Of a stretch of 64,000 bases of DNA, positions 36,509-46,109 are shown piece after piece. The stretch is from contig NZ_JAJOZK010000008.1 in NCBI RefSeq assembly GCF_022419185.1, positions 89,670 through 153,669 of the forward strand, written 5' to 3'. Within the stretch, counting starts at the first letter, position 1, and each line of letters begins with the position of its first letter. The notes below the pieces were generated by a model that was not told the DNA's origin, ran no database searches, and saw only the letters and a program-made list of their open reading frames with translations. The translations under genes and the position numbers were made by a program. The stretch comes from Thermomonas flagellata (GTDB taxonomy: Bacteria; Pseudomonadota; Gammaproteobacteria; Xanthomonadales; Xanthomonadaceae).

Positions 36509-37345
36509 ATGAACAGGAACATGCTCTTCGTGGCCATCGCGGCCCTGATCGTCGGCGGCGTCGCCACCGCCGGCTACCTGAAGTTCAGCGGCAAGCCCGC
36601 CGCCGCCAGCGCCGAGGCGCCGGCGATCGGCACGCCGCTCGCGCCGCCGCCTGCCTCGCCCAGCGAGCCGGGCCCGGCCGATGCCGCGATCCCGGCCACG
36701 CCGCTGCCGCCCGCGCCGGCCTATGCCGAGGTCGTGGACGTGCGCCCGGTCACCGAGAAGCAGCCTCTCTACGCCACGGTGATCGGCACCGAGCCGGTGC
36801 GCGAGACCAGCACCAGCAGCGTGCCGCGTGAGGTGTGCGAGGACGTGGTGGTGCAGGAGCGCCTGCCCGAGCGCGACGGCAACGTGGGCGGCACCGTGGT
36901 CGGCGCGGTGGTCGGCGGCCTGCTCGGCAACCAGATCGGCAAGGGCGACGGGCGCAAGCTGGCGACCGTGGCCGGCGCGGTGGCCGGCGGCTATGCCGGG
37001 CACGAGATCGACAAGCGCCACGAGGGCGGCCGGGTCGTGAACCGCACCGAGCGCCAGTGCCGCACGGTCAGCGACAGCGTCAGCAACACCCGCACCGTGG
37101 CCTGGAACGTCACCTACCGCACCCCGGACGGCAAGACCGCCAGCATGCGCACCGACAAGAAGCCGGGCAGCCGCATCGCGCTCGGCCAGGAGACCCGCAC
37201 CGTCGGCTACGACGTGACCTACGTGCTCGATGGCCAGCGCCACACGGTGCGCATGGACCAGCGCCCCGGCGACCGCCTGCCGGTGGTCGATGGCCAGGTG
37301 GTGACCCAGGTCGCGGCCACGGACGCCGCCACCAGCCGCCGCTGA
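36509..37345 (+). CDS. Glycine-zipper 2TM domain envelope protein
   Basis: A 278-residue protein with an N-terminal membrane anchor (MLFVAIAALIVGGVATAGYL), an Ala/Pro linker to about residue 75, a middle glycine-zipper pair NVGGTVVGAVVGGLLGNQIG and VAGAVAGGYAGHEIDK (about 125-165), and a C-terminal beta-rich part with WNVTYRTPDGKTAS and YDVTYVLDGQRHTVRM repeats. Related proteins (Rickettsia 17 kDa antigen/SlyB type) sit in the outer membrane. No lipobox is seen, so it is probably anchored in the inner membrane. A strong terminator follows. Confidence 0.82.
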   Translation: MNRNMLFVAIAALIVGGVATAGYLKFSGKPAAASAEAPAIGTPLAPPPASPSEPGPADAAIPATPLPPAPAYAEVVDVRPVTEKQPLYATVIGTEPVRETSTSSVPREVCEDVVVQERLPERDGNVGGTVVGAVVGGLLGNQIGKGDGRKLATVAGAVAGGYAGHEIDKRHEGGRVVNRTERQCRTVSDSVSNTRTVAWNVTYRTPDGKTASMRTDKKPGSRIALGQETRTVGYDVTYVLDGQRHTVRMDQRPGDRLPVVDGQVVTQVAATDAATSRR

Positions 37346-37370
37346 CGCGACGAAACGCAGGCCCGGAACG

Positions 37371-37399
37371 GAAAAGGCCGGCGGAATGTCGGCCTTTTC
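37371..37399 (+). terminator. Rho-independent terminator after the glycine-zipper gene
   Basis: GAAAAGGCCG and CGGCCTTTTC form a perfect 10-bp stem with a 9-base loop; the right arm contains TTTT. It lies 25 bases after the stop. Confidence 0.85.
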
Positions 37400-37438
37400 C
37401 TTGCGCTTCGCAGGTGTCGGCTCGGCGCCCTGCCTCGG

Positions 37439-37444
37439 TACAAT
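37439..37444 (+). promoter_or_regulatory. -10 element for gcdH
   Basis: TACAAT, one mismatch from TATAAT, lies 30 bases before the gcdH ATG. No good -35 at standard spacing was recognised. Confidence 0.45.
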
Positions 37445-37474
37445 TTGCGGATCGTCCACCTCGCGCCGAAGACC

Positions 37475-38638
37475 ATGGCCCTGCATCCCTACGACCTCTA
37501 CGACGTGCGTGCGCTGCTCAGCGAGGAGGAGCGCGCGGTGCAGGACAGCGTGGCGCGCTTCACCGACGAGAAAGTGCTGCCGATCATCGGCGAGTGCTTC
37601 GACGCCGGCCGCTTCCCCAAGGAGCTGATTCCGGAGATCGCAAGTCTCGGCCTGCTCGGCTCGTCGCTGCCGGAGCAGTACGGCTGCGCCGGCCTGAACT
37701 CGGTCAGCTACGGCCTGATCTGCCAGGAGCTGGAGCGCGGTGATTCCGGCATCCGCAGCTTCGTGTCCGTGCAGAGCTCGCTGTGCATGTACCCGATCTA
37801 CGCCTACGGCAGCGAGGAGCAGCGCCAGCGCTGGCTGCCGGAGATGGCCGCGGGCAAGGTGATCGGCTGCTTCGGCCTGACAGAGCCGCACGGCGGCTCC
37901 GATCCGGCCAACATGAAGACCCACGCGCGCCGCGACGGCGGCGACTGGGTGCTCAACGGCGCCAAGATGTGGATCACCAACGGCAACCTGGCCGACATCG
38001 CCATCGTGTGGGCGCAGACCGACGCGGGCATCCAGGGCTTCATCGTCGAGAAGGGCATGCCCGGCTTCGCCGCGCAGGAGATCAAGCACAAGATGAGCCT
38101 GCGCGCCTCGGTCACCAGCGCGCTGTTCCTCGACAACGTGCGCGTGCCGGACGCCAACCGCCTGCCCAACGTGAAGGGCCTGAAGGGCCCGCTGGGCTGC
38201 CTCACCCAGGCCCGCTACGGCATCACCTGGGGCCCGATCGGCGCCGCCATCGCCTGCCTCGACGAGGCGCTGCGCTACAGCAAGGAGCGCATCCTGTTCG
38301 GGCGCCCGGTGGCCGCCACCCAGGCCGCGCAGCTGAAGTTGGCCGACATGGCGCGCCGGATCACCACGGCCCAGCTGCTGTCGCTGCAGTTGGGACGGCT
38401 GAAGGACGCCGGCCGCATGCAGCCCACCCAGGTCTCGCTGGCCAAGTGGAACAACGTGCGCATGGCCCTCGACGTCGCCCGCGAGGCGCGCGACCTGCTG
38501 GGCGGTGCCGGCATCACCACCGAGCATGCGCCGATCCGGCACGCGCTGAACCTGGAGTCGGTCATCACCTACGAAGGCACCGAGACCGTGCACCAGCTGG
38601 TGGTCGGCCGCGAGCTGACCGGCCTCAACGCGTTCTGA
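37475..38638 (+). CDS. gcdH: Glutaryl-CoA dehydrogenase (acyl-CoA dehydrogenase family)
   Basis: A 387-residue FAD enzyme that oxidises and decarboxylates glutaryl-CoA to crotonyl-CoA in lysine and tryptophan breakdown. Features are GDSGIRSFVSVQSSLCMYPI, CFGLTEPHGGSDPANMKT, AKMWITNGNLADIAIVWA and the C-terminal ITYEGTETVHQLVVGREL with the catalytic glutamate, all close to GcdH rather than to short-chain acyl-CoA dehydrogenases. The ATG at 37475 is chosen over a TTG 30 bases upstream. The fused E1 gene follows 61 bases downstream. Confidence 0.9.
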   Translation: MALHPYDLYDVRALLSEEERAVQDSVARFTDEKVLPIIGECFDAGRFPKELIPEIASLGLLGSSLPEQYGCAGLNSVSYGLICQELERGDSGIRSFVSVQSSLCMYPIYAYGSEEQRQRWLPEMAAGKVIGCFGLTEPHGGSDPANMKTHARRDGGDWVLNGAKMWITNGNLADIAIVWAQTDAGIQGFIVEKGMPGFAAQEIKHKMSLRASVTSALFLDNVRVPDANRLPNVKGLKGPLGCLTQARYGITWGPIGAAIACLDEALRYSKERILFGRPVAATQAAQLKLADMARRITTAQLLSLQLGRLKDAGRMQPTQVSLAKWNNVRMALDVAREARDLLGGAGITTEHAPIRHALNLESVITYEGTETVHQLVVGRELTGLNAF

Positions 38639-38699
38639 GCCACCGGCCGCGGCCGCCGCCGCGGCCCTCCGTCCCGTCCCTGCCGCCGAGCCGCCGCGC

Positions 38700-40973
38700 A
38701 TGTTCGTGCCCGTCCCGCACCCGATCCCGGCCCGCATGAAGGGCGTCAACCGCGCCGAGGTGTGCGACGCCAACTTCCAGGCGTTCGTGCGCGACTGGAG
38801 CGGCCGGGCGCTGCCCACGCCGGCGCCGGACGAGCCGATCCTCGACGGCAGCGCGCTGGATGCCCGCGGGTTCCGCGAGCTGTTCGAATCGCAGCTGATC
38901 TCCCGCCACCTCGACCTGATGGCGCGCGTGCTGCGGGTGCAGAACAAGGTCTTCTACACCATCGGCAGCAGCGGCCACGAAGGCAACGCGATGGTCGCGC
39001 GTCTCACCCGCCACACCGACCCGGCGTTCCTGCACTACCGCAGCGGCGGGTTCATGGCCGAGCGCTTCCGCAAGCTGCCGGGCATGGACCCGATCATGGA
39101 TTCGGCGCTGAGCTTCGCCGCCAGCGCCGAGGACCCGGCCAGCGGCGGCCGCCACAAGGTGTGGGGAAGCAAGCCGCTGTGGGTGCTGCCGCAGACCTCC
39201 ACCATCGCCTCGCACCTGCCGAAGGCGCTCGGCACCGCGATCGCGATCGAGGCCGGCAAGCGCCTCGGCACCGGGCTGCCGGTGCCGGACGATTCCATCG
39301 TGATCTGCTCGTTCGGCGACGCCTCCGCCAACCACGCCACCGCGCAGGCCGCGTTCAACGCGGCCAGCTGGACCGCCTACCAGCAGCTGCCGGCGCCGGT
39401 GCTGTACGTGTGCGAGGACAACGGCATCGGCATCTCGGTGAAGACGCCGAGCGGCTGGATCGCGGAGAGCTTCCGCCACCGCCGCGACCTCGACTATTTC
39501 TTCGCCGACGGCCTCGACCTCGCCGCCGGCTATGGCGACGTGCAGCGCGCGGTGGAGCACTGCCGCCGCACCCGCCGGCCGACTTTCCTGCACCTGCGCA
39601 CCACCCGCATCATGGGCCACGCCGGCACCGACTTCGAGATCGAGTGGCGCAGCCTGGAGGAGATCTGCGCAGTCGAGGCCAGCGACCCGCTGCTGCGCAG
39701 CGCGGCGATCGCGCTGGAATCGGGGCTGATGACGCAGGAGGAGATCCTCGCGCTGTACGAGGACATCCGCCGGCGCTGCTTCGCCGCCGCGGAGGAGGCC
39801 GACCGCCGCCCGCGCCTGACCACGCTCGCGCAGGTGATGGCCCCGCTGGCGCCCTACACCCCGGACAAGGTGCAGGCGGAGGCCACCCGCGCGCCGTCGC
39901 TCGAGGCCCGCATCAAGGCCTTCGGCGGCGAGGACAAGCTGCCCGAGAAGCAGGCGCCGCGGCACCTGGCCATCCAGATCAACCAGGCCCTGCACGACCT
40001 GCTGGCCAAGTATCCGCAGGCGCTGCTGTTCGGCGAGGACGTGGCCCAGAAGGGCGGCGTGTATACCGTCACCAAGGGCCTGTTCAAGGCCTTCGGCGGC
40101 CGCCGCGTGTTCAACACCCTGCTGGACGAGACCACGATCCTGGGCCTGGCCCAGGGCTTCGCCAACATGGGGCTGCTGCCGATCCCCGAGATCCAGTACC
40201 TGGCCTACCTGCACAACGCCATCGACCAGCTGCGCGGCGAGGCCTGCTCGCTGCAGTTCTTCAGCGATGGCCAGTACGCCAATCCGATGGTGGTGCGCAT
40301 CGCCGGCCTGGGCTACCAGCGCGGCTTCGGCGGCCACTTCCACAACGACAACTCGGTGACCGCGCTGCGCGACATCCCGGGGCTGGTGGTGGGCTGCCCG
40401 TCGCGCGGCGACGACGCCGCGATGATGCTGCGCACGCTGGCGGCGCTGGCGCGGGTGGACGGGCGGGTGAGCGTGTTCCTCGAGCCGATCGCGCTGTACA
40501 TGACCAAGGACCTGTACGCGCCCGGCGACGGGGAGTGGCTGACCGCCTACCCGGCGCCCGACCAGGCGCTGGTGCTGGGCGAGGAGCGCGTGTACGGCGC
40601 AGACGCCACCGACTGCGTGATCTTCACCTTCGGCAACGGCGTGCCGATGAGCCTGCGCGCCGCGCGCGAGATCGAGAAGAAGCACGGCTGGACGGTGCGC
40701 GTGGTGGATCTGCGCTGGCTGGTGCCGCTCAACCACGCCGCGATCGCCAGGCATGCCGGCGAGTGCGCGCGCATCCTCGTCGTCGACGAAGGCCGCTTCA
40801 GCGCCGGCATCGGCGAGGGCGTGATCACCGCGATCACCGAGGCCGGTTTCGGCGGCAAGCCGCTCAAGCGCGTGGTCGGCGCGGACACCTACACGCCGCT
40901 GGCGGGGGCCGCGTTCCTGGTGATCCCGAAGGACGAGGACATCGTCGCGGCCGCGGACGCGCTGGCGGGCTGA
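38700..40973 (+). CDS. Fused alpha/beta E1 component of a thiamine-dependent 2-oxoacid dehydrogenase
   Basis: A 757-residue protein that joins both halves of a branched-chain type E1 dehydrogenase. The first half (about 50-380) has FYTIGSSGHEGNAMVARL, the thiamine diphosphate region SFGDASANHATAQAAFNAAS and CEDNGIGISVKTP. The second half (about 420-757) has LLFGEDVAQKGGVYTVTKGL and IPEIQYLAYLHNAIDQLRGE. It resembles 2-oxoisovalerate dehydrogenase E1 subunits. No E2, E3 or regulator gene is nearby, so the acyl acceptor is not obvious. An alternative start is the ATG at 38736. Confidence 0.85.
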   Translation: MFVPVPHPIPARMKGVNRAEVCDANFQAFVRDWSGRALPTPAPDEPILDGSALDARGFRELFESQLISRHLDLMARVLRVQNKVFYTIGSSGHEGNAMVARLTRHTDPAFLHYRSGGFMAERFRKLPGMDPIMDSALSFAASAEDPASGGRHKVWGSKPLWVLPQTSTIASHLPKALGTAIAIEAGKRLGTGLPVPDDSIVICSFGDASANHATAQAAFNAASWTAYQQLPAPVLYVCEDNGIGISVKTPSGWIAESFRHRRDLDYFFADGLDLAAGYGDVQRAVEHCRRTRRPTFLHLRTTRIMGHAGTDFEIEWRSLEEICAVEASDPLLRSAAIALESGLMTQEEILALYEDIRRRCFAAAEEADRRPRLTTLAQVMAPLAPYTPDKVQAEATRAPSLEARIKAFGGEDKLPEKQAPRHLAIQINQALHDLLAKYPQALLFGEDVAQKGGVYTVTKGLFKAFGGRRVFNTLLDETTILGLAQGFANMGLLPIPEIQYLAYLHNAIDQLRGEACSLQFFSDGQYANPMVVRIAGLGYQRGFGGHFHNDNSVTALRDIPGLVVGCPSRGDDAAMMLRTLAALARVDGRVSVFLEPIALYMTKDLYAPGDGEWLTAYPAPDQALVLGEERVYGADATDCVIFTFGNGVPMSLRAAREIEKKHGWTVRVVDLRWLVPLNHAAIARHAGECARILVVDEGRFSAGIGEGVITAITEAGFGGKPLKRVVGADTYTPLAGAAFLVIPKDEDIVAAADALAG

Positions 40974-40977
40974 GCCC

Positions 40978-41829
40978 TCAGCGCGCCAGCCCGCCCAGCA
41001 GCGGACGCACGCGCAGCGGCTGCGCACCCGCCTCCAGCGCGCCCGCGTCGCGTCCGAGCGGCAGCACCGCCAGCGCGAGCGCGCCCGCCGCGCTGACCAG
41101 GCGGCCGCAGGCGTCGCCGTCGCAGCGGACCTCGCTGCCGGCGGCGAGCGGGGCGTCCGCCTCGCACAGTGCCAGGCCGCGCTTGGCCTGGCCGAGGTAG
41201 TGGGTGCGCGCGACGATCTCCTGCCCGGGGTAGCAGCCCTTCTTCAGGCTGAAGGCGCGCAGCCGCTCCAGCGACAGTTGCTGCGGCGTCCACTCGCCGG
41301 TCCCGGTCGCGCCGAGGTAGGGCAATCCGTGTGCGAGGTCGGCCTGCATCCATGCCAGCGTAGCCTCCGTACTGACCGGTGCCGTGGCCGTGCCTATCCG
41401 CAACCGGCGCGGCCCGCCGTCCCCGCCCATGTCGAGTTCGATCGTGCCGCCGACGTCTGCGCTCTGGTTGCCTGCCGCCTGCTGCGGCGCCGCCAGCGCC
41501 CCGGCGGCGTGCAGGTCGTCGCGCACCTGCAGCGCGAGCTTGCTGCGCAGGACGAAGCGCTGCAGCTGCGCGGCGAGCGCGCCGGCATCGGCATCCGGCA
41601 GCAGCAGCCACAGGGTCTGCGCATCGATGCGCAGCAGGGCGAACAGCGCCAGCACGCGCCCCTTCGGATTGAGCCAGCCGTTCCACTGCCACTGCCCGTC
41701 GGCCAGCGCGCGCACGTCGTTCATGGTCTGTGCCTGGGCGAAGGCGAGGGCATCGCGGCCCTCCAATTGCAATACCCGATGGGGTAACGCGGTCTCGCAA
41801 AGGGCGCTGGAATGCGGGTTGTCGGGCAT
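40978..41829 (-). CDS. ygfZ: YgfZ/GcvT-fold folate-binding Fe-S maintenance protein
   Basis: A 283-residue tetrahydrofolate-dependent protein of the YgfZ (IBA57) family that helps assemble or repair some iron-sulfur enzymes. It has the signature KKGCYPGQEIVARTHYLGQAKR in two overlapping parts, with the family's essential cysteine, and LQLEGRDALAFAQAQTMNDV near the start. The ATG at 41829 is chosen because the upstream extension would run into the divergent sdh promoter. It converges on the E1 gene, with 4 bases between the stops, and is divergent from the sdh operon. Confidence 0.9.
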   Translation of the reverse strand: MPDNPHSSALCETALPHRVLQLEGRDALAFAQAQTMNDVRALADGQWQWNGWLNPKGRVLALFALLRIDAQTLWLLLPDADAGALAAQLQRFVLRSKLALQVRDDLHAAGALAAPQQAAGNQSADVGGTIELDMGGDGGPRRLRIGTATAPVSTEATLAWMQADLAHGLPYLGATGTGEWTPQQLSLERLRAFSLKKGCYPGQEIVARTHYLGQAKRGLALCEADAPLAAGSEVRCDGDACGRLVSAAGALALAVLPLGRDAGALEAGAQPLRVRPLLGGLAR

Positions 41830-41842
41830 TGGAGGCGAGACG

Positions 41843-41848
41843 TAGAAT
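41843..41848 (+). promoter_or_regulatory. -10 element of the sdh operon
   Basis: TAGAAT lies in the 34-base gap between ygfZ and the first sdh operon gene, 9 bases before a GTG (41858) and 15 before the ATG at 41864. The transcript would start almost at the coding region. Confidence 0.42.
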
Positions 41849-41863
41849 GCGCGGGCCGTGAAC

Positions 41864-42040
41864 ATGCCGATGATAGGCCAACCCGCTTCCACCCCGGTCA
41901 CCGGTCCGGCCACCGAGGTGCCCGCCGGTCCCGCCGCGCCGCCTGTGCCGACGGCTCCCGCCGAGATCGGCGGCCGCGACGGCCCGGAGCCGACCCGCTA
42001 CGGCGACTGGGAGAAGGACGGCCGATGCATCGACTTCTGA
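41864..42040 (+). CDS. SdhAF4-type succinate dehydrogenase assembly factor (DUF1674)
   Basis: A 58-residue protein ending in GGRDGPEPTRYGDWEKDGRCIDF (positions 36-58; the run RYGDWEKDGRCIDF is the diagnostic motif). This matches the DUF1674/SdhAF4 family, whose eukaryotic members bind FAD-loaded SdhA and guard it before assembly. The N-terminal half is Ala/Pro-rich and low complexity. It lies just ahead of sdhC, which fits. The start may be GTG 41858, ATG 41864 or ATG 41870; there is no clear ribosome-binding site. Confidence 0.85.
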   Translation: MPMIGQPASTPVTGPATEVPAGPAAPPVPTAPAEIGGRDGPEPTRYGDWEKDGRCIDF

Positions 42041-42088
42041 TCCACCGCCACGCGGCCACCGCCGCCCAGCCCGGAGAGCACGTGCCCC

Positions 42089-42499
42089 ATGGCCGCTCCT
42101 GATCCGCGCCCGCCGGCGCGTCCGTTGTCGCCGCACCTGCAGATCTACAAGTGGCAGGTGCAGATGCTCAGTTCCATCCTCCACCGCGCGACCGGCATGG
42201 CGCTGGTAGTCGGCCTGCTCGGCGTGGTCTGGGCGCTGGTTGCGCTCGCTTCGGGGCGCGAGGCCTGGGGCCACTTCACCGCCGGCGCCGGCTCGTTGCC
42301 GGGCAGGGTGCTGCTGTTCGCCTTCAGTTGGGCGCTGGCCTACCACCTGATCAACGGCGTGCGCCACCTGGTGCAGGACGCCGGGCACGGCTTTGCGGTG
42401 CGCGACTTCGTGCGCAGCAGCTGGATCTCGCTGCTGGGCAGCGTGGTCCTGGTGGTGCTGGCCTGGGCCGTGGTGCTGCTGCGCTGGGGGATCGCATGA
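42089..42499 (+). CDS. sdhC: Succinate dehydrogenase cytochrome b556 subunit
   Basis: A 136-residue membrane subunit with three helices. PLSPHLQIYKWQVQMLSSILHRATG is the conserved start in two pieces, with the haem-ligand histidine in YHLINGVRHLVQD. With SdhD it holds haem b and the ubiquinone site. The ATG is 49 bases after the SdhAF4 stop, preceded by GGAGAG. The stop overlaps the sdhD start as ATGA. Confidence 0.93.
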   Translation: MAAPDPRPPARPLSPHLQIYKWQVQMLSSILHRATGMALVVGLLGVVWALVALASGREAWGHFTAGAGSLPGRVLLFAFSWALAYHLINGVRHLVQDAGHGFAVRDFVRSSWISLLGSVVLVVLAWAVVLLRWGIA

Positions 42500-42894
42500 A
42501 CGCCAACCGCAACGACATGCGCACCCCGTTCAAGCGCGCCGCCGGCCTCGGCACGGCCAAGGACGGCACCGGGCACTTCCTGTGGCAGCGGCTGACCGCG
42601 GTCGCGGTGCTGCTGGCCGGGCTGTACCTGCTCGGCATCCTGTTCGCGCTGCGCGGCGCCGACTACGACATGGCGCGCGGGCTGCTGTCGGATCCGCTGA
42701 ACGCCGGCGTGCTGCTGCTGTTCCTGCTGGCGGCGTTCTGGCATGCGCGGCTCGGCCTGCAGGTGATCATCGAGGACTACGTGCACGCGCCGGCGCTGGC
42801 CGCGCTGGCGCACGTGGCCAACATCCTCGTGTGTGCGCTGGCGGCGATCGTCGGCGTGGTGGCGGTGCTGCGCATCGCCGTGCTGGGAGTGTGA
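42496..42894 (+). CDS. sdhD: Succinate dehydrogenase hydrophobic anchor subunit
   Basis: A 132-residue, three-helix membrane subunit with [21 protein letters not shown] at the start of the first helix and [17 protein letters not shown] with conserved histidines and the aspartate-tyrosine of the quinone site. It overlaps sdhC by 4 bases and precedes sdhA by 4 bases. Confidence 0.92.
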   Translation: MNANRNDMRTPFKRAAGLGTAKDGTGHFLWQRLTAVAVLLAGLYLLGILFALRGADYDMARGLLSDPLNAGVLLLFLLAAFWHARLGLQVIIEDYVHAPALAALAHVANILVCALAAIVGVVAVLRIAVLGV

Positions 42895-42898
42895 GCGC

Positions 42899-44683
42899 GT
42901 GACCGCCTACAAGATCCAGGAACACAGCTACGACGTGGTGGTGGTCGGCGCCGGCGGTGCCGGGCTGCGCGCCACCTTCGGCCTCGCCCAGAAGGGCCTG
43001 AACACCGCCTGCCTGACCAAGGTGTTCCCCACCCGCAGCCACACCGTGGCGGCGCAGGGCGGGATCTCGGCCGCGCTCGGCAACATGGGCGAGGACGACT
43101 GGCGCTTCCACTTCTACGACACCGTCAAGGGCAGCGACTGGCTGGGCGACCAGGACGCGATCGAGTACATGTGCCGCGAGGCGATCCCGGCCATCCTCGA
43201 GCTGGAGCACCAAGGCGTTCCGTTCAGCCGCACCGAGGAGGGCAAGATCTACCAGCGCCCGTTCGGCGGCATGACCACCCACTACGGCAAAGGCATCGCC
43301 CAGCGCACCTGCGCCGCCGCCGACCGCACCGGCCACGCCATCCTGCACACCCTGTACCAGCAGTCGCTGGCGCACCAGGCGCAGTTCTTCATCGAGTACT
43401 TCGCGCTCGATCTGATCATGGACGCCGACGGCGCCTGCCGCGGCGTGCTCGCGCTGGACATGGCCGAGGGCAGCCTGCACCTGTTCCGCGCCAAGGCGGT
43501 GGTGCTGGCCACCGGCGGCTACGGCCGCGCCTACTTCAGCGCCACCTCGGCGCACACCTGCACCGGCGACGGCGGCGGCATGGCGCTGCGCGCGGGCTTG
43601 GGCCTGCAGGACATGGAGTTCGTGCAGTTCCACCCGACCGGCATCTACGGCGCCGGCTGCCTGATCACCGAGGGCGTGCGCGGCGAGGGCGGCATCCTGC
43701 GCAACGCCAACGGCGAGCGCTTCATGGAGCGCTACGCCCCGAACGCGAAGGACCTGGCCAGCCGCGACGTGGTCAGCCGCTCGATGATCGTCGAGATCCG
43801 CGAGGGCCGCGGCGTGGGCGAGCGCAAGGACCACATCCTGCTCGACCTCACCCACCTCGACCCGGCGGTCATCCACGAGAAGCTGCCGGGCATCGCGGAG
43901 AGCGCGCGCATCTTCGCCGGGGTGGACGTGACCCGGCAGCCGATCCCGGTGATCCCGACCGTGCACTACAACATGGGCGGCATCCCGACCAACATCCACG
44001 GCCAGGTGGTGCAGCCGCGCGCGGGCGACCCCGACGCGGTGGTGCCGGGCCTGTACGCGATCGGCGAGGCCGCCTGCGTGTCGGTGCACGGCGCCAACCG
44101 CCTCGGCTCGAACTCGCTGCTCGACCTGGTGGTGTTCGGGCGCGCCGCGGCCAATCACATCGCCGCCAGCGTGGACGCGGAGGCCTTCCTGCCGCCGCTG
44201 CCGGCGGATGCCTGCGAGCGCAGCCTGGACAACCTCGACCGCCTGCGTCACGCCAACGGCAGCACCCCCACCGCGGAGCTGCGGCTGGCCATGCAGCGCG
44301 CGATGCAGGAGGACGCGGCGGTGTTCCGCGACGGGCCGACCCTGGCCAGCGGCATCAAGCGCATCTCCGAGATCCACGCCGGCTTCGCCGACGTGCGCGT
44401 GTCCGACCGCTCGCTGGTGTTCAACACCGACCTGATCGAGACCCTGGAACTGCAGAACCTGCTCGGGCAGGCGCTGGCCACGGTGCATTCCGCCGCCAAC
44501 CGCACCGAGTCGCGCGGCGCCCACGCGCGCGAGGACTACCCCGAGCGCGACGACGTCAACTGGCAGAAGCACACCGTGTGCTGGGTGGGCGAGGACGGCA
44601 GCGTGCGCTTCGACTACCGCCCGGTGCACATGACCACCTCCGGCGCGGTGGACGTGGTGCCGCCCAAGGCCCGCGTGTACTGA
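42899..44683 (+). CDS. sdhA: Succinate dehydrogenase flavoprotein subunit
   Basis: The 594-residue catalytic subunit carries covalent FAD and oxidises succinate to fumarate in the citric acid cycle and respiratory complex II. Motifs are [15 protein letters not shown], the FAD-linked histidine at 48 in [37 protein letters not shown] and [20 protein letters not shown] at 42899 is the start; no ATG gives the usual N-terminus [12 protein letters not shown]. The whole length is normal. Confidence 0.97.
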   Translation: MTAYKIQEHSYDVVVVGAGGAGLRATFGLAQKGLNTACLTKVFPTRSHTVAAQGGISAALGNMGEDDWRFHFYDTVKGSDWLGDQDAIEYMCREAIPAILELEHQGVPFSRTEEGKIYQRPFGGMTTHYGKGIAQRTCAAADRTGHAILHTLYQQSLAHQAQFFIEYFALDLIMDADGACRGVLALDMAEGSLHLFRAKAVVLATGGYGRAYFSATSAHTCTGDGGGMALRAGLGLQDMEFVQFHPTGIYGAGCLITEGVRGEGGILRNANGERFMERYAPNAKDLASRDVVSRSMIVEIREGRGVGERKDHILLDLTHLDPAVIHEKLPGIAESARIFAGVDVTRQPIPVIPTVHYNMGGIPTNIHGQVVQPRAGDPDAVVPGLYAIGEAACVSVHGANRLGSNSLLDLVVFGRAAANHIAASVDAEAFLPPLPADACERSLDNLDRLRHANGSTPTAELRLAMQRAMQEDAAVFRDGPTLASGIKRISEIHAGFADVRVSDRSLVFNTDLIETLELQNLLGQALATVHSAANRTESRGAHAREDYPERDDVNWQKHTVCWVGEDGSVRFDYRPVHMTTSGAVDVVPPKARVY

Positions 44684-44703
44684 GCACGGGAGACGAGACC
44701 GCC

Positions 44704-45492
44704 ATGGCCCAATTCACCCTCCCGAAGAACTCCACCATCGGCAAGGGCCGGCACTTCCCGGCCGCCGACGGCGCCAAGCGCACGCGCACGTTCAAGATCT
44801 ACCGCTGGAACCCGGACGACGGCAGCAACCCGCGCACCGACACCTACGAGGTCGACCTCGACCGCTGCGGGCCGATGGTCCTGGACGCGCTGATCAAGAT
44901 CAAGAACGAGATCGACCCGACCCTGACCTTCCGCCGCTCCTGCCGCGAGGGCATCTGCGGGTCGTGCGCGATGAACATCGACGGCACCAACACCCTCGCC
45001 TGCACGCGCGCGATCGAGGACTGCGGCAACGGCCGCGACGTGGTGGCGATCTACCCGCTGCCGCACATGCAGGTGGTCAAGGACCTGGTGCCGGACCTGA
45101 CCCACTTCTACGCGCAGTACGCGAGCATCCGCCCGTGGCTGCGCACGCAGACCGCGGCGCCCACCCGCGAGCGCCTGCAGAGCAAGCAGGACCGCGCCAA
45201 GCTGGACGGGCTGTACGAGTGCATCCTGTGCGCCTGCTGCAGCACCTCCTGCCCGAGCTACTGGTGGAACGGCGAGCGCTACCTCGGCCCGGCGATTCTG
45301 CTGCAGGCCTACCGCTGGATCGTGGACAGCCGCGACGAGGACACCGGCACCCGCCTGGACGAGCTGGAGGACCCGTTCAAGCTCTACCGCTGCCACACCA
45401 TCATGAACTGCGCGCGCACCTGCCCGAAGGGCCTGAACCCGGCCAAGGCGATCGCCGAGATCAAGCAGCTGATGCTCGCGCGCAAGGCCTGA
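44704..45492 (+). CDS. sdhB: Succinate dehydrogenase iron-sulfur subunit
   Basis: A 262-residue subunit with three iron-sulfur clusters: a plant-type 2Fe-2S domain ([13 protein letters not shown]) and a C-terminal domain with [12 protein letters not shown] and [15 protein letters not shown] for the 4Fe-4S and 3Fe-4S clusters. It passes electrons from FAD to ubiquinone. The ATG is 20 bases after sdhA, with GGGAGACGAG upstream. It ends the sdh operon, convergent with the regA gene. Confidence 0.97.
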   Translation: MAQFTLPKNSTIGKGRHFPAADGAKRTRTFKIYRWNPDDGSNPRTDTYEVDLDRCGPMVLDALIKIKNEIDPTLTFRRSCREGICGSCAMNIDGTNTLACTRAIEDCGNGRDVVAIYPLPHMQVVKDLVPDLTHFYAQYASIRPWLRTQTAAPTRERLQSKQDRAKLDGLYECILCACCSTSCPSYWWNGERYLGPAILLQAYRWIVDSRDEDTGTRLDELEDPFKLYRCHTIMNCARTCPKGLNPAKAIAEIKQLMLARKA

Positions 45493-45515
45493 CGGCGCCG
45501 TGCCGTGCCCGCACC

Positions 45516-45543
45516 AGGCCGTCGCCCTCCGGGGCGGCGGCCT
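45516..45543. terminator. Hairpin between convergent sdhB and regA
   Basis: AGGCCG and CGGCCT, extended by CGCCC/GGGCG around a G-U pair, give a 12-bp stem with a 4-base loop in the 74-base gap between convergent operons. A short TT only follows. It is likely to end both transcripts. Confidence 0.5.
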
Positions 45544-45566
45544 TCGCGTTCATGGGCGCTGCGGCC

Positions 45567-46109
45567 TCACTTGACCCGCCGCTTCTCCAGCTTGCGCGCC
45601 AGCGTGCGCCGGTGCATGCCGAGCTGGCGCGCGGCCTCGGAGATGTTGAAGTCGGCCGCGGCCAGCGCCTCGTGGATGTGCTCCCACTCCAGCGTCTTGA
45701 TCGAGCTCTGGCGCTGGCCGAGGGCGACGTCGGCATCGCCGCCGGCACGCTCGAACGCGGCCTCGATGTCGTCGGTGTTGGAGGGCTTGGCCAGGTAGTG
45801 GCGGGCGCCGAGCTTGATCGCCTCGACCGCGGTGGCGATGCTGGCGTAGCCGGTGAGCACCACGATCACGATCGCCGGGTCGTGCGCGTGCAGCGCCTTC
45901 ACGCAGGCCAGCCCGGAACTGCCGCCGGCCAGCTTGAGGTCGACCACCGCATGGGTCGGGGCGGCGCCCTCCGCAAGCGCGGCCTGCAGCGGATCCAGGC
46001 CGTTGACGGTGGACACCGCGTAGCCGCGGCGTTCGAACGAGCGCGCCAGGGTGCGCGCGAAGGCGGCGTCATCCTCGACGATCAGCAGGCGGCGGGGCGG
46101 GGGCGTCAT
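45567..46109 (-). CDS. regA: RegA/PrrA/ActR-type response regulator
   Basis: A 180-residue two-domain regulator. The receiver domain has the acidic pair EDD (11-13), phospho-acceptor aspartate in VVDLKLAGGSSGL, a threonine in VVLTGYAS and a lysine in YLAKPS. The C-terminal Fis-type helix-turn-helix is FNISEAARQLGMHRRTLARKL. Size and layout match RegA/PrrA, global redox regulators. Its start overlaps the histidine kinase gene by 41 bases, as is common for such pairs. Confidence 0.9.
   Translation of the reverse strand: MTPPPRRLLIVEDDAAFARTLARSFERRGYAVSTVNGLDPLQAALAEGAAPTHAVVDLKLAGGSSGLACVKALHAHDPAIVIVVLTGYASIATAVEAIKLGARHYLAKPSNTDDIEAAFERAGGDADVALGQRQSSIKTLEWEHIHEALAAADFNISEAARQLGMHRRTLARKLEKRRVK

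Noticed and set aside
42024..42102. A 25-codon frame between the SdhAF4 gene and sdhC
   Set aside because: It overlaps sdhC by 14 bases, has no ribosome-binding site and no recognisable motif; too short to support.
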